Under the pieces are notes generated by a model. The model saw only the letters and a list, made by a program, of their open reading frames with translations. It was not told where the DNA came from and searched no databases. Of a DNA stretch of 64,000 nucleotides, positions 20,746 through 30,179 are shown piece after piece (within the stretch, counting starts at the first letter, position 1; every line of letters starts with the position of its first letter). The position numbers and the translations under genes were made by a program. Origin of the DNA: Ipomoea triloba (taxonomy: Eukaryota; Streptophyta; Magnoliopsida; Solanales; Convolvulaceae); assembly GCF_003576645.1 (NCBI RefSeq), contig NC_044922.1, forward strand, positions 26,874,335 to 26,938,334, in the 5' to 3' direction.

Positions 20746-21047
20746 ATGTATATCTATGATTATTTTTTATATTAATTATTTTTATATCTTAATAAAATAA
20801 TTATTATTAAATGATATTAGCTTTAAATTGAAATATTTGGGTGACAGAATACTGGATTGGCCTTCTAAGTCGCCGCCTGCAAATTATATCGTGGATCGGG
20901 TCCACTTTATGAAATGAGCTTAGATTCAAAACGGGTCATTTTGTTACAATTTTAATTATTTTTTCTTTTATATGTTCAGAAACTCAAAACTTAAAGTTCA
21001 AAACTTAGCTTAATGTTTACAAATTAAACCCCTATTTTTTTTTTAAG
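20746..21047. other. Collinear non-coding stretch (matches 46170-46400)
   Basis: GAATACTGGATTGGCCTTC and TGCAAATTATATCGTGGA are shared with the B unit, which then continues without the GC-rich element inserted here. No gene is seen. Confidence 0.6.
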
Positions 21048-21730
21048 GGAAAACGGTCAAATAGGCCCTCGAACTTTAGCTCAAAAGTCAATTAGCCCCC
21101 TCAACTTTTTAAAGGTACAATTACACCCATAAACACCTCATTTTGATGCAATGAGACCCAAAAATAGGTTAATGACTTGCTATCACATGTCATTAAAAAT
21201 CTGGTCACCTTCCAAAACATTTTCGGGCCAAAAAAATTGACCGGCGACCGGCGAACAGTTGCCGGTGACGCGAAGAAGGGGAACCACTGGTTCTCCTTCT
21301 CCCAGCGACTGGTTTGCCTTCTCTGGCGAGAAGGCGAACCAGTAGCCGCCTTCTCGCTGGGAGAAGGCGACCCACCGGTTCGCCTTCTCGCTGGAGAAGG
21401 CAACCACTGGTCGCCTTCTCCCAGCGATTGGTTCGCCTTCTCGCTGGGAGAAGGCAAACCAGTGGTTCCCCTTCTCCCCCGGAGAAGGGGAACGTCTGGT
21501 TCCCCTTCTCCGGCGAGAAGGAGCTGGTTCCCCTTCTCCGTGACCGGCGACCGTTCGCCGGTCAATTTTTTTTAATTTGGCCTGAAAATGTGTCGGAAGG
21601 TGGCCGGATTTCTAATGACCTGTGATAACAGGTCATTAACCTATTTTTGGGTCTCATTGCATCAAAATGAAGTGTTTATGAGTGTAATTGTACCTTTAAA
21701 AAGTTGAGGGGGCTAATTGACTTTTGAGTA
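21048..21730. mobile_element. TIR element with a GC-rich palindromic repeat core
   Basis: The inverted ends share CAAAAGTCAATTAGCCCCC, AACTTTTTAAAGGTACAATT and AATGAGACCCAAAAATAGGT, giving about 150-200 bp of inverted repeat. The core (about 21235-21570) is GC-rich and built from repeats of GAAGGCGAACC(A/G)GT / TTCTC(C/G)C(A/T)GCGA in both orientations. Several frames on both strands stay open because the repeat lacks stops; none is a credible gene. The element is absent from the collinear B sequence near 46380. Termini resemble Mutator-type non-autonomous elements, but the target duplication was not resolved. Confidence 0.75.
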
Positions 21731-21839
21731 AAAAGTATGAGTGTTTATCAAGGTTAGTATTAAACTCACAGCTTCTCTCATATCACCTCCAAAAATGTTA
21801 TAAAGTTGAGAACTTTCCCCTACTCAAAACCATTGTCCT

Positions 21840-22047
21840 ATTGCCTCCCTTCACTTTCTCCTCCTCCATCTCCGATTCTTCCTCATCTTCCTCCCCTTCT
21901 TCTCCTTCAGCAATTTCTTCGTGGGATCCTTGATTGTTAGTTCTTTTCTGCCGGAGAATCTGAGGAGAAGGGGGCCGGATATTTTGGGTTGCTGTCATTT
22001 TGGCCGGAGTTTGACGGAGAAGGCGCAGTGGAGTAATTGTTTCCCAT
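21840..22047 (-). pseudogene. Decayed N-terminus of a second GCK-like protein
   Basis: From an ATG at 22045-22047 (minus) the reading begins MGNNYSTAPSPS, comparable to MEDNSSTANPNPS of the GCK gene. It leads, across frame changes, into an acidic stretch (EEIAEGEEGEEDEEESE) like the one before the GCK domain at 19821-20338. No GCK domain follows. The B-unit copy is at 46480-46686. Homology is suggested by layout and composition rather than strong identity. Confidence 0.45.
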
Positions 22048-22424
22048 GGCTGATCTGTGCTCTTGAAGGTTTCAGAGGAAAAAGTGTCTGCAGATGAATA
22101 TGTATAACCGGCCGGATCGGATAATGTGTGGTTTTGTCTGAGTATATATGGTACAAGCTTAAATGTGCTTCTTACAATTAGAGCATGTTCAGAACACTTC
22201 ATGGTCTAACTCAAAAAAAAAAAAAAAAGAGTAATGTTTTGTTATATTTTGGATACATTATTTAACGTAGTTTAAGAATTTCCAAGGCAGCAATTGCTCA
22301 AGTATAAAAAGGATAACTTAGGAGCTTGGAGAATATATAACTTTTTTGCACACTCATACTTTTTACTTGATCTTATCGAGTTTTTTTTAGAGAGAAATTG
22401 AAACTTAATTACGTACATCTAGTG
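22048..22424. other. Collinear non-coding block (matches 46690-47060)
   Basis: GGTTTCAGAGGAAAAAGTGT, ATAACCGGCCGGATCGGA and CAAGGCAGCAATTGCTCAAG are shared with the B unit. It may be the old promoter or 5' region of the GCK-like fragment. No gene is seen. Confidence 0.55.
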
Positions 22425-22765
22425 TTCAAAGTGTCTAACACTAACCTATAATGACATTCATTCATGAAGTGTTTGAGACTCTACACTCAAGGGGACTTCG
22501 CAGTAAATCAATATTTGAGACTCTACACTCAAGGGGACTTCGCAGTAAATCAATACAGTGAATTGAAGTAGTCAAATAGTGAAGAACGATATCAATACAG
22601 TGAATTGAAGTAGTCAAATAGTGAAGAACGATATCTAGTGTTCAAAGTGTCTAACACTAACCTATAATGACATTCATTCATGAAGTGTTTGAGACTCTAC
22701 ACTCAAGGGGACTTCGCAGTAAATCAATACAGTGAATTGAAGTAGTCAAATAGTGAAGAACGATA
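22425..22765. repeat. Interleaved direct duplications
   Basis: GTGTTCAAAGTGTCTAACAC (22423 and 22638), GAGACTCTACACTCAAGGGG (three times) and CAGTGAATTGAAGTAGTCAA (three times) are repeated with no visible change. The B unit has one copy of each at 47060-47190. The expansion is therefore recent and confined to this unit. Confidence 0.9.
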
Positions 22766-23755
22766 GCTAGGTGATTATGCCGTTCAAAGGACTTGGAGTT
22801 TGAGCTAGTAACAAGGGGGCTTGGTGGTTGATTTTTGTGAAAGGCTCTTCATGTGTATTTATAACAATACATATATAGTGAATTCGATCCTCTAGTGTAT
22901 ATGATGAGAAGAGTGGGGTAGAGAACTTTCTGAACTGATATAAAAAACACAATCTGATCTCTCTATATTACTCTATTAATCTATCTGCAAATCATCCACA
23001 CACAAACACTTATGCGTTCAAAACCAACAAAGCTACAAAGCTTTTTCTTAAATTCTTGGCAAGTTTAAAACTTTTGTTGTGCACACTTTTTATATGCTTT
23101 AGATTCAAAGTTTTTATATAAGCTATGGTGTATTCAAACCCATCTTAGCTTTCACTTGTCACCGGGACCAACAAAATTGCCATTTTCCATCTTTCAACCC
23201 TGGGCCGGGTTTGCTACAATCATTCTCTTGCTTCAATTCTTGCTCTCCCAATAGTTCCAATGCACTAACAAACACAACAACAAAGATCATTCAAAACATG
23301 CATTAGATCATACTTTGATTAAAGACCAAGGGAACGAATTGAATATGCAATAAAGATTACAAATTAATGCGATTACACCCAAAAATCGATTCAAAGTTGA
23401 GAAGACCGAAATGCATGTATGCACAATTAAGAACATATTAGCGGGTGTTATATCTTCTTAATACATGTGTTAGATAAACCCTCCAGTTTAAATTATAAAT
23501 TTAAAATAAATTTAATACCATTTAATAATAATTATTTTTCTTGATATATAAACTTTACCATTTTTTTTTGAATAAAAAATTGTTCAAACGTGAGTTCCTT
23601 TGTAAACTAACTATTTCTTAAATTAAGATATAAATAATGCCCTATTCTACCATATTTGTCAATTTGGTTCCACAAAACAAATTAATTAAACACACGCGAT
23701 TTGATAAATTTATATATCTATATAATAAGAGAAGAGTCCAAATAGTAAAATAGCA
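22766..23755. other. Intergenic, partly collinear with 47190-47535
   Basis: To about 23138 this matches the B unit (TCATCCACACACA, GCGTTCAAAACCAACAAAGC). From 23139 the B unit instead carries an LTR element and lacks the next 1.1 kb. 23630-23755 is a copy of the sequence at 27130-27400 and 54190-54325. No gene is seen. Confidence 0.55.
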
Positions 23756-23763
23756 ACTCGGAA

Positions 23764-24882
23764 CAGGGGCGGAGCCATAATTACATGGTACGGAGGCAAT
23801 TACGATTTAAGAGTGAATAATTAAATACATTAATATTCATTTAACATATTTCAACATATATTATTACATTACAAATCTACTAAAATCGAGTAGCGGACTA
23901 ATATTTTCTTCTTAATACTCTGCCTACTCATGATATATATTCTCTGTTTCAAATTAATATGTATCTCATATATCTAATTCTTTAATTTGTTTATGTAATC
24001 ACCCTCTTCTTTGACTTGGAAGGCCAAAGCCGCCATTAATGCAGTTATTCAGAGAATGTGGCTTGAGTGCTTGAAGAGAAATAAAAATATACAATACCAA
24101 AAATTTATCAAAAGATTCAATGCTTCAAAGATATATGAAAAATGACTAGGTTACTCCTTTAAGAAGATAAGAATTGATATTGTGAAAAACCTAGAAAATA
24201 TAAAACTTGGCCTGCAAGATTGATGTGGAGGGGCCAAATATTTTGAGAGGCAAGACACAAAAAATAGGCAAAAACTTGTGTGAGACTGTCTCACGGGTCT
24301 GAATCCGTGAGACGGGTCGAATTTTTGATTAATGAGGTCAAAGATTCGATCTATTAATTAAAGATTTGACCCATTAATACAAAATTCAGCCCGTCTCACA
24401 AATTGAGACCCGTGAAATGGTCTCACACAAGTATTACCCCTAAAAAATACGAAAATTTGACTGTGGACCGCATCAAAACGACGTCGTTTTGATTAATGAA
24501 AACAAACGGCTGAAACGACTCCGTTCCGCACAAATGCAGTTTCCTTTTAACACAACTACAGTTCTTTTTCAATATAACCGCAGTTTCATTGGACATTATA
24601 CACTCAAATATGTGAAATTGTTATTCAGTTTCCTTTCAACACAACTATAGTTTCTTTTATAATACACTGCAGTTTCTTTCAACACAACTACAATATCATT
24701 TCGATATAACTACAATTTCATTGTACAATATACACCCAAAAATGTGAGATGAATTGTAGTATTAGTTACGAAGCTCCATTACAACTTACGGCAGCCATTC
24801 TCCTACCTACTGCAATTTATACTATTAAAAAAATTAAAGGGGGACCAATGCTCCTTGCATCATGCAAGTGGCTCCGCCCCTG
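23764..24882. mobile_element. Non-autonomous hAT element with 8-bp target duplication
   Basis: The 1119-bp element has terminal inverted repeats CAGGGGCGGAGCCA. Flanks are ACTCGGAA (23756-23763) and ACTCCAAT (24883-24890). The empty target elsewhere reads ACTCCGAAT (54320), so the duplication is 8 bp with one change on each side. The interior has tandem CACAACTACAGTTTC words (24530-24740), the palindrome AAAACGACGTCGTTTT (24477-24492) and a nested GTGTGAGAC MITE (24273-24432). There is no transposase. A truncated right end of the same insertion lies at 50276-50412. Confidence 0.85.
24273..24432. mobile_element. GTGTGAGAC-type MITE nested in the hAT element
   Basis: The ends are ACTTGTGTGAGACTGTCTCA and, inverted, ACTTGTGTGAGACCATTTCA. 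Inside are repeated GAC(C)CATTAAT / TTAATGAGGTC words, as in the copies at 38655-38770 and 53633-53748. Confidence 0.8.
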
Positions 24883-24894
24883 ACTCCAATCTTT

Positions 24895-25310
24895 AAAATA
24901 GCATTCATGGGCACATCCAACGAGTTGTACCTAAGGAGACCATTCAATTCATATATAATACACATTTAGCATGGAGTGTCCTAACTCTATATATGGCAAC
25001 GACAACATTAATTAATCTGAAGTTAGTGTTATTTTTAAGGAAACAGTGAGATTACTATGTAATTAAGTTATAAGAACAACGTAAGGATCTACGAAAGTAA
25101 AAGGACGATGGCGACACACTGCAAAGTAAGTGGAGCGTGTTGGGGCAGCTATAAATGTTGGTAATTATAATATTTGTGTTTGGCAGATGTAGAATTTGCT
25201 TCAATTGTTAATATTATAACGTGCCATCCATTTATTCTTGATTAATGCCATTGTTATTATCCTAGCTAAAACCTATAAGAATTTGATGCATGAGTTATGA
25301 TGATCACTTG
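24895..25310. repeat. Recurrent block P, copy 1
   Basis: A non-coding segment begins ATAGCATTCATGGGCACATC. It then has GTGTTGGGGCAGCTATAAAT, TTGTGTTTGGCAGATG and ATGCATGAGTTATGATGATC. It recurs at 27405-27760, 50430-50900 and 54330-55190, twice per unit. The CTATAAAT sequence looks like a TATA box in all four copies, but no downstream reading frame is conserved. Confidence 0.75.
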
Positions 25311-25344
25311 TCTAGGGATGACAACGGGGCAGGGCGAGGGCGAG

Positions 25345-25435
25345 GTGTATCCTTATAAATACATATCTTCATGTACTTTAAATATAATGGATTGATCGAT
25401 AATAAGATCATTCCTAGAACTATTGTGCTCATCAT
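25345..25435 (+). repeat. LTR fragment of copia-type element
   Basis: CCTTATAAATACATATCTTC to CTATTGTGCTCATCATCATG matches the 3' LTR at 52690-52795. Only this last portion is present here. The element at 51558-52790 is probably a fuller copy at the collinear B position, and this one is a deletion product. Confidence 0.6.
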
Positions 25436-25720
25436 CATGAGCGCTACCCGCACTAAAGTAGAGGTCACGTTTTGATGGTAGAATGCACATCCCCCTCCTT
25501 GCACAATCTGATTTTAGTGGGACCACTATTTAAAAGTGGTCATGTTTCGATGTTAGGACGCACATCATGCTTTCAATGAGATTCAAACCTGAGGGATGCC
25601 AATTATCGCACTTACTACTATGCCAAAAACTATAGCTAGTAGCAAATGCATGCACAATACAACTTTATTTCCTTATATTCGTTTATCAATTAGCATCATG
25701 TTTCGATAATAGGATGCTAG
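25436..25720 (-). repeat. tRNA-like module with short ~80-bp tail array
   Basis: On the minus strand a box A-like TTGGCATAGTAGTAAGTGCG is followed about 35 nt later by a box B-like GGTTTGAATCTC. Then come two units of the GTGGTCCCACT... repeat that is amplified at 27850-28400. The B-unit equivalent at 52800-53060 keeps a better box B, GGTTCGAATCCC. Confidence 0.55.
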
Positions 25721-26760
25721 AGCCAACTCTTCAAGCTTCAATCCAGCAATCACTAAACTACATCAAGGCCTCAAAAGTTAAAATGTTGTGAAAATCTCAA
25801 CTAAATCATATCTTGTACAAATCTCAACCATAATATTTCTAACATGTCCACCCAAGTTAAAGCATACGGACGAGACAAGCTTGAAAATAGATGTAATGTG
25901 TATCCAATTATCCTCAATTAGCAACAAACAAAATTTCTGAGTTCTCGAGAAATTAATACGACATATCAAAACAACCATGGTAATGTCAAAATGTTTAAAG
26001 AAAAAATGGTAATGTAAAAATAAAAACCCTGGAAAATAATAAGGCACCAAAAACACACCCAATGCCAAAAACAAAGACCTTTAATTTAGAAAGACAGTGA
26101 CACACCATAATATTGGCCATGAAAACCCAACACTGAAACACAATATATTGAAAAGAAAAATTAATTAAGGGCTATTTTGGCTATATATAAAACTAAAGGT
26201 GATAATTTTAGAGAGAGAACGTGTTATTGGTATCAACATTGCTAGCATTTTAAGTTTTGGGGGTTCTTATCTAAATAATAAGCCTACACATACAGGCTTC
26301 CTAGTTTTATACATTAATTCTTCTTCTACTTTATTTTATTATTCTATCTTCACCTTTGTAACGGGTGGTATTATTAGCCACCTGTCATACCCTATTTAAG
26401 TTTTAATTTAACTGATATAGTGGTTATTAAGGATAACCCTACCAAATTAATTAGTCAAATTGTTTGTTGGTAATCACGTACAAAATTTAATTTCAAGTTT
26501 AACTTTCTATGAGAATAACTTATTGACCTTCTTGATTTGAAGTGGTCAACTATAGACAACCTAGACTAGTTTGATTTTTCGATAGCTAAAATTACAAAGC
26601 AGAGTTCATCTAATACATACTCTTAGAAGCTTAGATAATAATTAGGGATTTCTTTTGTTACTATTTTAATATCATACACAATTAACTATGGCAAGCATAA
26701 TTAAAACTGGTCCTCACCTACGTACGTACGTAGTACGTATCATTTACCACTGCAAAACTT
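25721..26760. repeat. Collinear block (matches 53060-53650)
   Basis: This non-coding stretch is shared with the B unit, including GTTAAAGCATACGGACGAGA and ATTTCTGAGTTCTCGAGAA. It runs to a RY-type CATGCATGCATGCACGTT stretch (26766-26785), repeated at 53582 and 55213. The open frames at 25778-26074 (minus) and 26199-26399 (plus) are interrupted in the B copy and are not called. Confidence 0.55.
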
Positions 26761-27129
26761 TTCAGTCATGCATGCATGCACGTTGCAGTGGCCGTTAGTT
26801 TTTAATTTGTAGTTAATTCTTTTTATTTCTGGACAGAAAAATTTATTTCTTTATAAATAGGTTAAGTCCGTGTTATCGAATGCAATTTTTTTTTAAAAAA
26901 ATAATATTCCTAATTTGTTGTACCTGATGCAGTAAATATCATACGTCCTGCATGCATACTTATTTACTGCTGGAATAGCAAGTGGATTTTTTTTCCACAT
27001 TTAAATCGAAACCTAAGTGCAATATAATGCACTTTAACATTTTTACAAATGCAATCTTTTAATAGAAACTATGCAAAAAATGTTAATACTAAATGTGCAC
27101 ATCAACATAGAAAAGCATGAAAATTATAG

Positions 27130-27400
27130 ACTTCGTGAGATATAAATAATGCACTATTCTACCATATTTGTCAATTTGGTTTCACAAAACAAATTAAACA
27201 CGTGCTTTGATAAATTTATATCTATATATATAATAACACTATTCTACCATATTTATCAATTTGGTTTCACAAAACAAATTAAACACGTGCTTTGATAAAT
27301 TTATATCTATATATATAATAACAGAAGAGTCTAAATAGTAAAATACAGTAGTAAAATAACAGAAGAGTCTAAATAGTAAAATAGTAAAATAGTAACTCTG
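27130..27400. repeat. Tandem duplication, about 88-bp unit
   Basis: CACTATTCTACCATATTT(G/A)TCAATTTGG to TATATATAATAACA occurs twice head to tail (about 27150-27237 and 27238-27322). A partial repeat of AACAGAAGAGTCTAAATAG follows. Elsewhere (23635, 54190) the unit is single. Confidence 0.9.
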
Positions 27401-27404
27401 AATC

Positions 27405-27760
27405 TTTAAAATAGCATTCATGGGCACATCCAACTGAGATGTACCTTTTAAAGGAGACATTCAATTCGATCATATATAATACACGTTTAACATGCAGTGC
27501 CCTAACTCTACAATGTAAGAAAGCAAAAGGACGACAGACGATGACGACACACTGCAAAGTATATGTGGAGCGTGTTGGGGCAGCTATAAATTCTGATAAT
27601 TGGTAATAATGATATTTGTGTTTGGCAGATGTAGAGTTTTTTTCCATTGTTAATATTATACTTACCATCCATTTATTCTTAATTAATGCCATTGTTATTA
27701 TCCTAGCTAAAACCTGACTATAAGACTTTGATGCATGAGTTATGATGATCACTTGTCCCA
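27405..27760. repeat. Recurrent block P, copy 2
   Basis: Same layout as 24895-25310: ATAGCATTCATGGGCACATC, GCGTGTTGGGGCAGCTATAA, TGTGTTTGGCAGATGTAG, ATGCATGAGTTATGATGATC. A short deletion is present early in this copy. The minus-strand open frame over it is not conserved in the other copies. Confidence 0.75.
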
Positions 27761-27849
27761 ACTAGATATATAGTTCATGATGACAGGACAATTCAAATGG
27801 GTGCTTACTTACAGTTACGTTACAAATAGTTATACTTCCATAGTAGGAT

Positions 27850-28380
27850 GCACATATTTTCTTTGCACATCATGCTTTTAATGCGACTACTACGGTAAAA
27901 GTGGTCACAAGCGCTATGCTAATGTAATCACATTTTGATGGTAGAATATATATAATACACATCTCCCTCTTTGCACATATATGCAACATGCTTCCAATGG
28001 AACCACTAGGCGCTAAAAGTGGTCACGTGCAGACATCCTCTTCCTTGCACAACATGCTTTTAGAGTGGGATCACTACGCTAATAGTGGCCGGCCACGTTT
28101 TGATGGTAGAATGCACATCTCCCTCCTTGAACAACATACTTTCAATGGGACCACTACGCTAAAAGTTGTCACGAGCGGAATGCATATCCGGTCCCCCTCC
28201 TAGCACATCATGCTTTTAGTGGGACCACTACGCTAAGTGGCCACGAGCTTTATGCTAAAGTGGTAATTTTTCGATTGTAGAATGCACATCGCCTTCCTTG
28301 CACAACCTGCTTTTAGTGGGACCACTATCTAAAAGTTTTCATGTTTCGATGATAGGACGCACAACATGCTTTTAATGAGA
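27850..28380. repeat. Degenerate tandem array of ~80-bp units
   Basis: About seven units of TTGCACA(A/T)CATGCTTT(T/C)A(G/A)TGGGACCACTACGCTAAAAGTGGTCACG (interrupted here only by variants) are spaced 70-105 bp apart. Each contains the inverted pair GACCACT...AGTGGTC, so each unit can fold. The array abuts a tRNA-like module at 28380-28500. A second array is at 51240-51557. Confidence 0.8.
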
Positions 28381-28500
28381 TTCGGACACGAGAGATGCCA
28401 ATTGTCGCGCTTACCGCTATACAAAAACCTATAATTAGTAGCAAATGCATCACTTTATTTCTTTATAATTGCTTAGCAACTAATGTCACGTTTTGATAAT
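28381..28500 (-). repeat. tRNA-like (pol III A/B box) module next to the array
   Basis: Read on the minus strand, GGTTTTTGTATAGCGGTAAGC (box A-like) is followed by GTGTCCGAATCTC (box B-like). It is preceded by a conserved leader with CTACTAATTATAGG and GTAAAGTGATGCATTTG. Comparable leader and A-box pairs are at 455-530, 18980-19100, 25615-25715, 32280-32360, 45560-45660 and 52930-53060. It may be an unusual SINE family. Box B is intact only in some copies. Confidence 0.5.
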
Positions 28501-28621
28501 AGGATGGTAGATCAGCTTTCCAAACCTTCGCGCAAAAATCCCTGAAATAAATTATTAGGGCCCTCAAAACTTCAAAATTAATATGTTGTGAAAATCACAT
28601 CAACTAAATTTGCATAAATCT

Positions 28622-28744
28622 GCCAACCTTGTGGTCTAGGCACCCGGTGTCCCAATTTTGATGGGAGTGAGTTCGAGTCTCAGTGGATGCAATTATTGAC
28701 TCTTTGTAACCTTCAGTAGGTTGAGAAAGTAGCTATGAAAAAAA
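28622..28744 (+). mobile_element. tRNA-derived SINE
   Basis: GCCAACCTTGTGGTCTAGGC at the start contains a box A-like TGGTCTAGGCA. GAGTTCGAGTCTC about 40 nt later is a good box B. The 123-bp body ends in an A-run. It is flanked by the imperfect direct repeat TTTGCATAAATCT / ATTGCACAAATCT (28609-28621 and 28745-28757). The collinear B sequence at about 53160-53190 has no insertion. Confidence 0.85.
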
Positions 28745-28745
28745 A

Positions 28746-28950
28746 TTGCACAAATCTCAATCATAATATTTCTAACATGTCCCAAGTTAAATTAGAGCAT
28801 ACGAATGCGAAAAGTCCTTTAAACAAAATAATCACCTAGCAAAAAAAAAATTTGCACAAATCTCAATCATAATATTTCTAACATGTCCCAAGTTAAATTA
28901 AAGCATATGAATGCGAAAAGTCCTTTAAACAACATAATCACCTAGCCATC
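28746..28950. repeat. Tandem duplication, about 100 bp
   Basis: TTGCACAAATCTCAATCATA to ATAATCACCTAGC occurs at 28746-28838 and again at 28850-28946 with few differences. An A-run separates the copies. The first copy's start is the SINE target repeat. Confidence 0.9.
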
Positions 28951-29015
28951 GTTCTTCACTATTGGCCATCAAAAACCCTACTGACACACCATAATATTGG
29001 GGGTTATTATCTAAA

Positions 29016-29597
29016 GGGATAAATCGTACTATTTGGGAACAAGCCATTAAGTCATTAAACTCGAATAATCCCCAAATAAGTCACTGAAATCGAAAAAAAA
29101 AGAAGCAATTAAGCCACTTAAACCGAAAAAAGAGCAATTAACATTTTAAACAAGTCATTTGCATATTCCGGCCACCGGCGACATCTTCGGTCACCGGCGA
29201 CTAGAAAGGCCACTTCTCCTTGGAGAAGGGGACTAGAAAGGTTTCCTTCTCCGGCGAGGGCGACCAGATGACGACCAGAGACGATTCGATCGTCGCCGAT
29301 TGTAGGAAGTTGCCACCGATGCCGGATCGCAGCATCAAAAAGAAAGTCTGAATTTTTCACAGAAGTCGGCTCGAAATATTTGATCTTAGGTATATTTCCC
29401 TCTGGAATATTATTGTTTCGTCGGTGGTCGGAATATGCAAATGACCTATTAAAAAAGGGTTAATTGTTCTTTTTTCCAGTTTCAGTGGCTTAATTACTTT
29501 ATTTTTTCTGAGTTTAGTGACTTAGTTGGGGTTATTCGAGTTCGATGGCTTAATTGCTTATTCCCAAATAGTAGGATGGCTTATTTGTAGTTTATCC
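29016..29597. mobile_element. MULE-type element with GC-rich core and 9-bp target duplication
   Basis: The 582-bp insertion is flanked by TTATCTAAA (29007-29015 and 29598-29606). The uninterrupted target is at 26267-26275 (GTTCTTATCTAAATAATAAG). Long inverted ends share GGATAAA, ACTATTTGGGAA, AACTCGAATAA and AAGTCAC. The core (29160-29340) has CCGGCGAC and TTCTCC(T/G)(T/G)GGAGAAGG words like those in the 21048-21730 element. No transposase is present; the minus open frame 29118-29360 follows the repeat and is not a gene. Confidence 0.85.
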
Positions 29598-29738
29598 TTA
29601 TCTAAATAATAAGACTACATATATATACTTCCTAGTTTTATACTAATTCTCCTTCTGAGTGATAATTTAAGAGAAAGAACAGGTTATCATATCAACATTG
29701 CTAGCATTTTAAGTTTTAGGGGCAATTATTATCTAGTA

Positions 29739-29762
29739 ATATATATATATATATATATATAG
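29739..29762. repeat. (TA)n microsatellite, left flank
   Basis: A short AT array lies immediately left of the second micron-like element. Confidence 0.9.
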
Positions 29763-30114
29763 TAGATTTCAAGTGCGGCCGCGCCTTAACTTGCGGTCAG
29801 TGCGGCCGCACCACTATGCATACAAATATACACCATTCAATGTTAGAAAATGCACAACACAAATATGCACCATTAGGTACGCATCACCAAAAAACACACC
29901 ACTGTGTATGCAAATATACACCACATAATGTTCAGAAATGCACAATTAGGGGCAGGGGAGTTATGGTGCATTATTTTGGGTGGGTTGTGTTTTTTTTTTT
30001 TCGTGTTTTTGTGTATTTTTATTGTTTAGCATTTTCAAACATTGAGTTATGTATATTTTTATATATAGTGGTGTATACTGCATCGGCCGCATGGGAAGGC
30101 GCGACCACTTGAGC

Positions 30115-30116
<2 letters not shown>
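29763..30116. mobile_element. Second micron-like TIR element between (TA)n arrays
   Basis: The left end TTTCAAGTGCGGCCGCGCCTT and the inverted right end GCTCAAGTGGTCGCGCCTT form terminal repeats. A second inverted pair (CGGCCGCACCACTATG / GTGGTGTATACTGCATCGGCCG) lies just inside. The interior carries AAATATACACCA(T/C)TCAATGTTA and TGCACCATTAGGTACGCATC, as in 3237-3553. It is bounded by (TA)n on both sides. The plus open frame 29816-30112 is not conserved in the first copy. Confidence 0.75.

Positions 30117-30177
<61 letters not shown>
30117..30177. repeat. (TA)n microsatellite, right flank
   Basis: An AT array of about 60 bp lies on the right side of the micron-like element. Confidence 0.95.

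Positions 30178-30179
<2 letters not shown>

Noticed and set aside
21101..21625. Open frames of 74-154 codons on both strands
   Set aside because: They follow a stop-free GC-rich palindromic repeat inside a TIR element; no frame is favoured and none has a recognisable domain.
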